NCBI GenBank assembly: GCA_013396915.1
Contig: VWZL01001367.1
Location: 1,014,952 to 1,078,951 of the forward strand
Direction of reading: 5' to 3'
Source of the DNA: Stercorarius parasiticus
Lineage: Eukaryota > Chordata > Aves > Charadriiformes > Stercorariidae
DNA length: 64,000 nt
Positions 36,834 through 48,187 of the stretch are shown here, piece after piece (position 1 is the first letter of the stretch; every line of letters begins with the position of its first letter). A program made the position numbers and the translations under genes. Below the pieces are notes generated by a model. It ran no database searches and was not told where the DNA came from. It saw only the letters and a list, made by a program, of their open reading frames with translations.

Positions 36834-39800
36834 ATTGTTAAATATTTTGGGCCTGACCTCTTTTTAGCAAAAGGTAATAAAAGGCTTATAACAGGTGACC
36901 TAAGCAAAGTGGTACTGTCCAAAGCATACTTTTCTTTTTCTGTTTTTGATGATATCTGTTTGTCTCTGACAACCAGCTACAGGTCCTGGCTGCCAAAACA
37001 CAAGCATCTAGCATCATTTTGGATGCTGTAGATTAGATCTCCTGCCTCCCGCTCCCTCCCCAGAGGGGCACAGCATCATCTGTGTGCTGTGTTGTATTTG
37101 CCAGCCCCCTGCAGGTAACCTGGATACCAAAGGTATCTAACAAGGTACTAGCCCTGAGGTTTAGGCAAATGGCTCCTGTCCTGGATGGGTGATTTGTGGA
37201 AATCAGCCCATGCTGTCATGGGGGGACGCCTTGTATCTCACTGCCAAACGGAAAGCCGCAGCTGACAGAGCTGGAAGCGCAGCCAGACCCCAGCCTCGGG
37301 GTGTCCCAGGAAGTGCAGCTCGGTGGAAAGACTGACAGTTCTGCCACTCTGTTCCTCCATAGCTTGCTTTGTAATTGGTCACATGAAATAATACATTTTG
37401 TTCAAAACTTTGTTTTAAGAAGACTAAAGAAGCCTTTTTCATCTAAAATTACTGAAAACAACAGCCTAGGAACCTTGCTTACATTGAATAGCCAAAGATA
37501 TCCGACAGTGTCCAAGAAGTAACTTTCTGCGGGCTATAATCCTCATTTGGATTAAAATCGGCGTAAAGACCTCCACATTTCTGTACAGTTTTGAAATTAG
37601 GTTGTTACAAATTTCAGTAAAATATGAGTTGGTGAATAAGAGCAGGGCTACTTGTTTCTTCCTCGGCACGTCTTAGTCACTGACTGCGAGGTTTTGGGTT
37701 TTAAGCTTTAGCACATTAAGCATCAGTATGATATGGCTTCTAGTTCCCTGCCAAAGTATATTCCCTGCTTCCCAGAAAATCATTAGATGCCATTGTAGCT
37801 TGCTCTATTATTGTAGGATTTTGCTGTCAACTGGGTAGAAAAAAGGAAATGAAAAAGCTCAGAGCCACCTATTGTTTCTCAAATTTCCATCAACTGATCC
37901 CTGATACCAAATACTTCTGACTGAATGAATCAGAGCTCTGCAGAGCAGGTACGTTTTCAAAATTTAGGCCTAGGTTTTAATGCTTGTAATGAAACGCATA
38001 ACTTCTGCTCCACTGCAATAAACACTTAATGGATAGTTACTTTCTAAGGCTCCTGTTGTTAGGGATGATTACAACATAAGGATTAAAATATAAATGGTAT
38101 GGACTGGCAGACTAAAGACGCAGTTTTTTAAAAAGCTCTAGTAGTCCCTCAGCAGGTCCATGTCTTACAATGAAGGACAAATTCAGAGAAAAAATAGGTG
38201 TAAAAAACATAGCAGTATGGCTTTCTATATATATACTGGCTATCTAGCCTGTTGCCCTTTGTGCCACACACTTCAAAATCAAATCAAGCCCCTGCTTTGA
38301 TCACAAGCCCCAGCAGGTTTGTGACACAGCCTTCAAGTCCCCTAATGCTGATTCATTGCGAATGTGCTCCATTTGCTGCCTGGATGTATCCTTAAACAGA
38401 GAGTGAGGGATGAGGTCACATGGGCCTACTTTATGCTAGGCTGTATTTTACTCCAAAAGTAATCCCACCGAAATCAGAGCAATATGCATGAGATTAGGAG
38501 TGTCAGCTATGATAGATGGAAACCTGACAAGGAGAAAAGAAGGCATCAGCACTACAGCAGAGACATCCACAGCGCGCTAGCCCAAATTCAGTCCACATAC
38601 AGGTCCTTTATAAAGTTCTGGAAGATGTTAGTATTTAATTAACAAGTCATTACAAGTTTTTGCTAGCGCTTTTAGAAGTGTAATCAGCAGCTAAAACAAA
38701 TTTACCCAATGACCAATAAAACCAAACCTTAGAGATGTATAGGAAAAATTTTTAAAGACAAAGGTTAATAAGCAAGAGTTCAGTCACTACTTATACTAAG
38801 ACTAGAATTGAAATGAAAAACATTAAAATTAAGATTTTAAAACTATTTCTGAATACACAAATAAAAACGTCTGATAGGTGGATTTTAGCAGCACTGAGAA
38901 TTATGCTTTTGGCACGTAAGGAAGGCAAAGAAGAGAATTTTGGAAAAGGGATGAAAGGTAGCCATGCACATCAAAGACTGTATGACCTGTGATTAAAAGA
39001 AGCTTTAAAGCTAGCAGACAAATGTGACTGGTTAGGGTAATCATAGATCAAACTTTTCTTACACCTGCACTTTTATAAAGACTTTCTACAGCACAGCAAT
39101 ATCATCTTAAAACCTCATGTTTCATGTCCTGAGCTCTCTGCTGTAAAGCCCTAAGAGGAGCTTTAATGATGAGCAGTCATTCAAAAGAAAGCATAAAATA
39201 CATATTTTACAGCCTCCATAGTCATTGTGCTATAGTTTTTCTCACTACAAACTGGAAAATTTAAATATCAACCAAAATATACCAAAAGTCAGTTGAAAGG
39301 TGCCTGCTCAGACAGAAATACAAAGAGCACATCAGTATTAGACATTCTTAAAAAGATAAGAATTTTATATTTATATTACATTATAAATGGCACACTCTGT
39401 AGCAAATACAATCACTTTTGTGTTTCTTTGTCATCTCCTGTCTCCTGACACACTGCATTTTTCCAGACTATTCAGTTCCATGAAGCAAGGAATGATCTGC
39501 GTTACACATGTGCGTGCAATGGCTTCCTTCCATTTTTTCAATAACACATACAGAGCCTTCGGTCCACAGTCCTTATAACATGCACTTGACAATGAACTTG
39601 ACAGGATCACTCAATGGTTACAGATGAGCAGGTATGGATTGGATGAGCAGGTATGAGACGGATGGATTATGCCCATACTACTATTTTAATAACGCAAGAC
39701 TGTAGTGATTTCTTCCCACGACAAGAAATTAGTCTGTTATTATGTCATCTTGTTTTTAACAGAGCTCTCTGAATATTCATTGGAAGAGGCATTTTTAAAA

Positions 39801-42800
39801 AAAAAATACAACTACAAATTTTTTTAATCAAACACTGTGAGTTAGCATTGTTTCGTATATTATACATTTTTGTATGCACAACTGATCATGTGGATTTTAT
39901 AACAGATTTTGTCGCATCAGTGTAAGACACAGGCAATGGCTAATGATGTCATTAGTGAATTGAATCTCTCTGGAGAAAATGGTCATTGCAGTCTGCAAAG
40001 CATAAGGCTTAAATAAAGCCTTAAGCAGTGTAAGATATTTGAAAGGTCTTTTTATTCTCCTCTGTGCATGAAATTTATCTGGTTCTAAACACAGACTCTA
40101 AATCTGGAAGAAACTGGATGCATACCTGAAGAATCGGAAAAGACCAGTTACAACCAGATGCACTGGTACAGGCTGGCAGAGCCCCCTTGAAGTCAAGAGA
40201 GTTTAGCCCTTACATGATATGTTTCCGATACTTAGCCAAATGATTCTCTCGGCACACCATCAAAGGAACTGTGCACAAGACTATCGCCTCTGCAGCACCT
40301 GTGGTTTGATCCTCTTTTGGCTTATCAGCCTGCCAGAATGCCAGAGCTTCAGATAAGAGATTCTGGAGACCTCAGAAGTATTTTCTCCTTCTTTGCACAA
40401 CAGCAAATGCTTTCTATTTGCAGCCAGAATTCCCTCATTTCCATTTCATGCTACCCCATTATTCATAAATCACTTTCCACAAACAGCATACAGTATGGTG
40501 TGTGGACAGTGTTTTTTCCATTCTTTCTTTCAATCTCATTGTAACAGTGACCTGTGATAAAAATTATAGGAAAAGTGATAAATAATATGGCTTTGTTTGT
40601 GGTTCTCATAGTACTTTAAGACAAAAATTAAAAATATTGTTCTAAAGATTAAAAATGGTAAACATCTGATGAAGTTATTTTACCAAGGGAGGTAAAAGTT
40701 TCAAAGCTCCTCTCCTTTTATGCCCTTGGGTAAAAGTCAGTACTTGGAAATTACATGTTTGAAGATTATTTTTTTAATAATTTCCTTTCAACATATGACA
40801 GCATTATATTTCATAAGTAGTCCCAATAGAGTTTTGCCACTTTTTCTTTCTGCTTGTAGCATTAGGTTTTTTTCCTTTTTTTTTCACAAGTCTCTTTTTC
40901 CTTTCCTCTCCTTCAGATACTATTTTCCCTCTGTCAATTGCATTTCCATCCAATGAAAATGTTAAAAATCAAATTTAGATTTGAGGCCCTTGACAGCAAA
41001 AAAAATTTCCATCATAGGAAACCTTGCGAAGTAGAATAAGATAATAAAACTTGGTTCATCCATTCTTATTCTCTCCAAATTCTATAAGTTAGGCTGAAGC
41101 ATGACATGAATTAAAGTGGAACAATTAAGTCCTCCTATTCAAATCCCCAAAGAACAGACACCAGCTCTATTGCAGTAACATCTGCAGATTGATAGTACAA
41201 TAATATTTCCTACCAAAAAATTCCCATCTCTTAGTATCACAAGGAACAGCCGTTTGCCAGCTCACTAGACCTAGACTTGTAATGCCATTTCGCTACTGGC
41301 TGATGTACAGTCATTTAGCATAGAAAGTGGAGCAGACCTATCGCAAGCCTCAAACCTGTCATATGTCTTGTGTCTCTTTTCAGCTGTACAACTTGATCCA
41401 TCGGTTCAAATTTAAAATCTGCAGACTGCTTTCAGTACAATACTCAAGAAACTAAAGACAAAATATAAAAAGCATCATCTAACACCACACCAGATCTAGT
41501 TGGGCTATAACTCTACTTAGTAGAGATCTGCCAATTTTCAAAATACATTGTTTTGAGATGGTGGAAGAACGACAGCAGAACTGGCAATAGTACTACAAAG
41601 TAGTGCTATCACCCCTGCTTAGCTGCACTTCAAAGCACCCACAGAATCCAAGACGAACGGCACTCTAGCTGACCTCATGATCCCCTCTAAACACACTTCA
41701 CATGGTTTTGAAAAACACATTAAGTTTTCTAAACCACAAGATTTTAGAATTTTACCAATTTGGCTAAACATTATGCAAACACCGTATGCTTACAATATGA
41801 TATGTTGATAGGAGGTTAATCTCTACTGGGGAGTATATATTTAGTTGTATACACACATACACAATTACAGAATACATAATCCAAGCACTAAATTAGGTTG
41901 CATACTGAATCGGGAAACTAATTGTTCCTGTACACCTGCTCCATATAGTAAGAAGCTTTCATTCCGTGCTAGAGAAAAACATAAAGGGAAAAAATGAAGT
42001 CACAACAGACAGTTCTACTGAAAATATTCAGTGAAAAAACAAATATTCAAAAAAAAATTGATTGCAATGTTTCAGGTGTAGTGAAATTAGCTCTAATGGG
42101 AGCCAACACCCAAAAAAACCATCTCAGGACATTTTGGTATCTTTGTTACTCTATAATAAATAAATAAACGTAAAAACTGTACAAATTGTGTATGCATATC
42201 CTGTCAGCCTTTCAGTGTGGCCCTCCGTAGCTACCCTAGTAGACAAATATTACTTTCTAAAGAGCAGGCTGCCATCTCGCTTTCACCCGCTTTATCAGAA
42301 TGCAGCAAAGAGGAGGGAATGGGGAAGAGGAGTCATTTGAAAAGACTGCCCTGGGGCTCTCGAGCACAAGGATGTGTCCCCTACCTACTCTCTTGCAGGC
42401 ACAGGTGCAGAAGGCTGGTCCTTCTGTTTATTTTTGTCCACTGTAGGAGAGAGGATGTATCTTAATCCCCATTAGAAATTCTCACCTATCCGCAAGGAAA
42501 AGAAAGTGGTTGCCTTCATGGAAGTCCCCCAAAACTTCAACAGTAAAGTCAGGAGATGTGAGACAGCACGCAGGACAGAGGCAGATGAAAATTTGGTGCT
42601 AGGAACGTAGCAAGATTTGTTACCTATTGGCAACTTTCCCTTTGCAGCTAATGTTTATTTTTAGTCTGTTTTGAGACAATAAAAAAGGACATTTGGTGTC
42701 TCGGAATACTAAATGTCGTCTACAGGCAGAAAGATGCATTCTGGCTAAAAATTAGCACTAGGCTAATTGATAGCTAGTGATTGCTCTCGGTCTGCATACC

Positions 42801-45787
42801 TATGGAAAAATAGGCAGGCAGGTACAAAAAAATCCTCCTTGTCCCTGACCTCCCACTTCTTTTTCATGTTTTTCACAGGTTTTTTCCTTTCCTCTCTAAC
42901 CGTGCTGCTTCTTTCACGTCTCTTTCTAAGTGGAAGGTAAACTAAGTAATGTTTGAGTTCGCTATTTGAATCCACTTTGTTAAATTTGCTTGGAAATCAA
43001 GCAAAACAAGTTTGACCCACTTTAGTCACTGCTGTCGGACTATTATTTCGGAGTGGACAAGCACAAGAGCAAAGAATATTTACTTAAAATTATATAGTCA
43101 CTTTACAGTTTTCTCATTCTGGCCAGAAGGGATGTTTATAGCTGGGTAGGACAATAACCATTTAATGGAAAAATAAACAAAAAAATGACCATTCTATTCA
43201 TTTCTGAGAAGCAGTATCTAGCAAGCTGCCACCGAGAATATTTGTCTGCCAAGAAATACCCGTCTCCTTTCTGACATGAAGATCACATTCCCACTGCTTT
43301 CAGCTGGAGACAGCTTTCGTTCCAGCCACAAGTCATGCATCCAGCTCCAATTTAGGACTACTCTCCCTGAGGAAAATGCTCATGCAATTAACTTGCATTT
43401 CCCCTTGTTGCCCCTTCCCAGGTGCCCTGCACAGAGATGCAAGCCCCTTTGCCAGTCTGGGACACCCAGTAAAGTAAAGCCATTCAAGTGAGAATCTTAG
43501 CATTAGGGCGCTGGACGCATGGCATTAGTGGGAATAATTCAGTTACCATCACTATGTAGGATGCCCAAAATTTTATCAGTGAACAAGCATGCAAATGACA
43601 GTAAGCACACAGGGCAAGCCAGGTGTGCAGCCTGGGCTGAACCCCCAGACAGTGCCAGGGAGGGGATTTAGGGCTCCTCCTCAGGTTAACTTAAGCCCCC
43701 AGACAAAACCTGGGCCCTACTGATGCCAAACTCAGACCCCTGTGTGTGCACTGCGTACAGCCCCCTGCTTCAGGCTGCTGTTCTCTGACAGAGAAAAGAT
43801 AATGAAACTACAGGTTAATAACTTGGGGGTCATTTAGTGTTTCTGTAGGAGCTGGAATATATCAGGAAAACTCTTGAAGTAGCACCCTCCCCACTCTGCC
43901 GGCTCCCAGGGAGACAGCCTGGAAGGATTATGCTCAGTTACTTTAGGTCTTCCTTATCCAGCAAATGGAAAGGATGGAAATTAAAGCTGCACTCCAATTA
44001 GATATAAAAGTAATTCAGATTTATTAAATTATTGCAGACCACACACTTCTTGTGAAACTACTTCTGAAGAGTGTGTCTTACTAAACCTCTTAAAATATAT
44101 TGACTTTGCCAGCCTTAGCCCGCATGGCAGCTCTTCCATTCAGTAACCAAACTGTTTCATGTAGAGATTAACCCAGTGATCCCACACTTGAAAGGGAATG
44201 CTGCAGGACTTCATTCATATTCTAGCACCAGCACTCTGTTGGGAAGGGCTAATTAGTCCACACTAATAGCAAAGTGATGAAACCTGAAGCCTGAAGGAAA
44301 TACTGAAAGGTGGCTCTGCTAAGGTGTTTCAGCCAAAATAGTAAATTTTATATATGTGCTATAAGTAAGTGTTATGTTATCCTACAGGATCAACAAAACT
44401 ATGGGAAATAGATGACTGAGTCATTAACTGGATATTATATTCATAAGTGACTGCTAAACGCGCAGTTTTGTGTGTTGTTGCGCAGCACGGTGTTATTGAT
44501 CTAATGTTGATCTCTGTGTAAGGCGCAAGAGTCCGCCAGAGCTAGCAAGGATTTTTATATGGTAAATGAAATTGATGAAGAAATTTTTGCTTTACTTTAT
44601 CCTCGAAAGCCAAAAGATTGTTTTAAAAATTTCTAAATACAGTCCTCATAGACACTTCTATTTTTGATTTACAACTTTACAAAGAAGTATGTAAATTCTG
44701 ACTGAATATAACTGTAAATTTGCTCTTTGAACCCACATAACAGTGAATAACTGTTGTAACTACTCATATAGTGATTGTGAAATACAATCTAAAATACATG
44801 CACACATTCTCTAAAATTGCTAATATCACAGATTTGGGCCACAAACTTGGAGAGAATTACAAAGGTACCTAACTTTGCATAAATGAGAAACCTCAGCAAA
44901 TGAAAATTCCACCTGAAAAGTAAATCATTCTTAATCTGGGGACCTAAAGCAACACAAAATGTCTACCTTATTAGAAAATATTTTAGGAAATTGATTCTGA
45001 CTGCCTTTATTTGCCGTTTTTTTGTCCTTGATAGTAATTTTAAGACTTAAATAATCTTTGCTAACGTGATGTCAATGCTTGAATGAGACTCTCAGTGTTG
45101 AAATAAGAGCTTCTAGTTTTCTGCCCTGCCAACCAGAATAGATTGCAGCCCAGATTTTCCCTATACCACATTTCCCCCTTGCTAGCATAATGCTGTCGTA
45201 TTCAGACTATCTGCTTTAAACAACCAGTTTATGTGCTGTTTGAAGAACTGTCGGGGAGCCTAATTTCCCAAACTACTACTGTAAAGAGAGATTTCTCCAG
45301 GATACAGTTTGGAGTGTCAAGGGCCAGATACTGAAGTGAGACAGTGAGAGTACCCCTAGGTGGTAAATACCCAAGTAACTTGAGGCGCTCACTAGCAAAG
45401 GTCTTATTAAACTGCATTTCTGAAAGTCAGGCTCCTAACTGCCCATAGTAGGAAGAGATTTTAGGAGGTATAGCCCACGGTCAGGCACTGGAAGGGCATC
45501 TGTCCTGAGTAGAGTCTCCATTCTGGGCTCATGAATGGATACGAAAACAACTTCAAATGTTTTCCTGCATTGAAAAAGACAATCTGCAATTTTATTCTGC
45601 AGTGGCTAATCAAATATGTGAGTATAGTTCACTAGAATTAAGCAATACCCTGTTTCTCTAAGGAGAACCAGGACAAATGTGCTTACACCCTTTACTTCTT
45701 GTCAAGAGCTACTGCAAATAACTGTGTCAGAACCTGTGCCACAGACCCAACTTGCAGGAGGCACCTTGGTAGAATCCCAAAGATTAG
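36834..45787. other. Unassigned non-coding sequence, 9 kb
   Basis: Mostly AT-rich, with moderately GC-richer segments near 37040-37340 and 43600-43790 that carry no recognisable protein or repeat. Small tandem copies of GATGAGCAGGTATG lie at about 39623-39654. No exon, RNA gene or clear transposon was found. Confidence 0.55.
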
Positions 45788-45816
45788 AATCCCCTAGATT
45801 AAAAACCTAGGGGATT
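45788..45816. repeat. Perfect 10-bp inverted repeat (hairpin)
   Basis: AATCCCCTAG at 45788-45797 and its exact reverse complement CTAGGGGATT at 45807-45816, separated by a 9-base AT-rich loop. As RNA it could form a ten-pair stem. No transcription unit is visible around it, so a function is not implied. Confidence 0.8.
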
Positions 45817-46588
45817 TTAAATTCCTATTAAATTACGTGTAGCTTTCCAATGAGTGACAAATATTTGTCAGAGAAATAGGCCACCTAAAACTCATCTCAC
45901 CTCTCTCTCACATTTGCTTCCCTGTTCGGGAGAGTTTTAGTTCTTTGAGTTCAGTCTGAAAATGAAATTCTGCGTAAAACTCAGAAGATGAGAACGAATG
46001 TGACTGAAGCCAGAAAGACTGTTTGCCAAATCAGTGATTTTCACACAGCTCTGAACAAGTGCATGCAGCTTGTCCAGTGGCACATATAGTTGTCTTTACT
46101 TGAGCGGAAATCATTTGACTGGCTGAAATAACAGTATAAACCAGATGAAACAGCTTTCTGTGAATAATTTCGATTTAGGCATTCTTGCTTTCACCAGGTC
46201 AGACTGCAGAGATTGTTCCAGCTCATTCTTGCATTTAAAAAAGTAGTACAAATGATTAGAGGCAGCAGTTATTGGATTGGAAGAACTGTATAGGGTCCAA
46301 AAATACAAAGGGACGATGAGGTGAGGAGCAGCAACGTGAAATGGGAATTGGTATTGCAAGTAACAAAGAAAACAGCACTTGGGAAATGACACTGTGTACT
46401 TGCTATAAACCTAACAAGATTTGACTCTACACTGGAAAATAATTAAGATTCTGGCATTCTTCTAGTTGATTAAAGCAAGGCTAGGAAGCTGAAGCTGCTG
46501 ACAAGGTTGCAGAAAAAGAGCTCATCAAAATCTTGTCCTCTGTAGAATGTCCCGGCTCAGCCTGTCCAAGTTCATAACATGCAAGTTC
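45817..46588. other. Unassigned non-coding spacer
   Basis: About 770 bases up to the CR1 copy. Open frames here, such as 46111-46392 on the minus strand, have no recognisable domain. Confidence 0.55.
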
Positions 46589-47151
46589 ATTGTATGATGT
46601 TCAATAAGGCTAAGTGCTGGTTCCTGCACTTGGGTCACAACAACCCCATGCAGCATTACGGGTTTGGGCAAGAGCGGCTGGAAAGCTGCCTGGCAGAAAA
46701 GGACCTGGGGCTGTTGGCCAACAGTCAACTGAATATGAGCCATCGGTGTACCCAGGTGGCCAAGAAGGTCAATAGCATCCTGGCTTGTATCAGAAATAGT
46801 GTGGCTGGCAGGAAAGTCATCATCCCCCTGTACTCAGCACTGGTGAGGCTGCACCTTCAATACTGTGTTCAGTTTTAGGCCCCTCGCCACAAGAAAGACA
46901 TTGAGGTGCTGGAGCGTGTCCAGAGAAGGGGAATGAAGCTGATGAGGGGTCTAGAGCACAAGTCTTATGAGGAGCAGCTGAGGGAGCTGGGGTTGTTCAG
47001 CCTGGAGAAAAGGAGGCTGAGGGGAGACCTTATCGCTCTCTACAACTACCTGAAAGGAGCTTGTAGCCAGGTGGGAGTCCGTCCCTTCTCCCAAATAACA
47101 ACTGACAGGACAAGAGGAAATGGCCTCAAGTTGTGCCAGGGGGGTGTTTAG
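46589..47151 (+). pseudogene. CR1 ORF2 C-terminal fragment, broken by one stop
   Basis: This is the thumb and C-terminal part of CR1 ORF2, continuous in one frame except for TAG at 46876-46878. It retains the seven-codon segment that the copy at 15062 lacks ([15 protein letters not shown] region, about 46755-46800). The frame ends in LKLCQGGV and a stop at 47149, followed by recognisable ORF2-like sequence in another frame ([13 protein letters not shown]), which suggests a small indel in the GGGGGG run just before it. The same indel is in the other copy. Confidence 0.85.
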
Positions 47152-47374
47152 ATTGGATATTAGGAAAAATTTCTTGACAGAAAGGGTTCTCAAGCATTGG
47201 AACAGGCTGCCCAGGGAAGTGGTTGAGTCACCATCCCTGGAGGTATTTAAAAGATGTGCAGATGCGGCACTTAGGGCCATGGTTTAGTGGTAACTTGGCA
47301 GTGCTAGGTTAACAGTCAGACTTGATGATCCTAAAGGTCTCCTCCAACCAAAACGATTCTATGATTCTATAAAA
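46589..47374 (+). mobile_element. CR1 LINE, 5'-truncated copy with near-identical 3' end to 15062-16500
   Basis: Similarity to CR1 starts at about ATTGTATGATGTTCAATAAG and runs to a 3' tail with two overlapping ATTCTATG units. The translation shows [39 protein letters not shown] and [19 protein letters not shown] before a TAG at 46876. It then continues in the same frame with [20 protein letters not shown] to a stop at 47149. Everything after about 46819 is nearly identical to the copy ending at 16500, including both of those stops, while the upstream part differs at many positions. The catalytic reverse-transcriptase core is absent. Confidence 0.94.
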
Positions 47375-48106
47375 TTAGGGAGTAATAAATAAATGCCTTG
47401 ATAAATAGATAATTGCCTCTTTCCTGTTCTGAGACAGTGCATGTAGCCCTCAGCTACACTGTCTTTAAAACAACATTTAAGTAATTCTTCTAGAACCCCT
47501 GAAAATAAACAAATACTATTTATCTCTTTTCCAAAGCAGGAAATTGAAGTAATGAGATTAAATTTTTTTTTTCAAAGCTACAATTCAAGTCATTTGCAAA
47601 TAGGATTAGGTCTCAAGATCCTAGACCAGCCTTCTGCCCACTACACTATATGAACTCTTTGCTAAGCTTTGAGGAATACTTTCTTAAAATAAAAATTAAA
47701 AAAATAACTTCACTTTGACTAAATCTGTGTATTAGAATGTAAATGTAGTAGTAAGAACAATCAATACAGCTTACTGATTAGGAAAGGATTATATGTTGAT
47801 AAAAAATTCTGATTAGATGGCTGCATGCACTGTGGATCAAAGAAATGTTTCACGAAAATGAGGGTGCAGGGGCAGGTGTACAGATTATTCTCCATAGCAT
47901 CAAATCCAGCATTTGGTTTCACTGGAGCAGGCTCTGATTCTGCGAGTAACCTTAAAACAGTACAAAGATGTTTTTTCCCTTACAATTCTTCTTGATCTTT
48001 AGTTCTGATTCACTGTAATCCAGAAATTAATATTAGTTACAGGGAGAAAGTGAGAGGAGGAGAGAGATGCTTATCAGGGTGTTCTGATGCTTAATTAATA
48101 TTTGCA
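47375..48106. other. Spacer after CR1, partly an ancient repeat remnant
   Basis: Directly after the CR1 tail. The middle (47525-47652) resembles a MIR/L3-type remnant, listed separately. The rest is unassigned AT-rich sequence. Confidence 0.5.
47525..47652 (+). repeat. Possible ancient MIR/L3-like SINE or LINE remnant
   Basis: The order of weak motifs matches the conserved core known from MIR and CR1-L3 elements: CCAAAGCAGGAAATTGAAGT (like the GAGGAAACTGAGGC block), then TCATTTGCAAATAGG, then GGTCTCAAGATCCTAGACC, ending TTCTGCCCACTACACTATAT (like the ...CTAACCACTAGACCAT end). Each match is imperfect, so this rests on the shared order of several blocks. Confidence 0.4.
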
Positions 48107-48126
48107 AAGCTCAAAGCTTTGAGCTT
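48107..48126. repeat. Perfect 20-bp palindrome
   Basis: AAGCTCAAAGCTTTGAGCTT equals its own reverse complement, centred on a HindIII-type AAGCTT. It has no spacer, so it would form a cruciform without loop only with difficulty. It could be a symmetric protein-binding site or chance. Confidence 0.85.
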
Positions 48127-48167
48127 CTCTGATGAAAGAAACCATAGAGGGCAAACTGTTATTTTTT

Positions 48168-48187
48168 TATTATTATTATTATTATTA
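48168..48187. repeat. (ATT)n microsatellite
   Basis: About six TAT/ATT units after a short T run. Simple sequence with no gene nearby. Confidence 0.9.
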
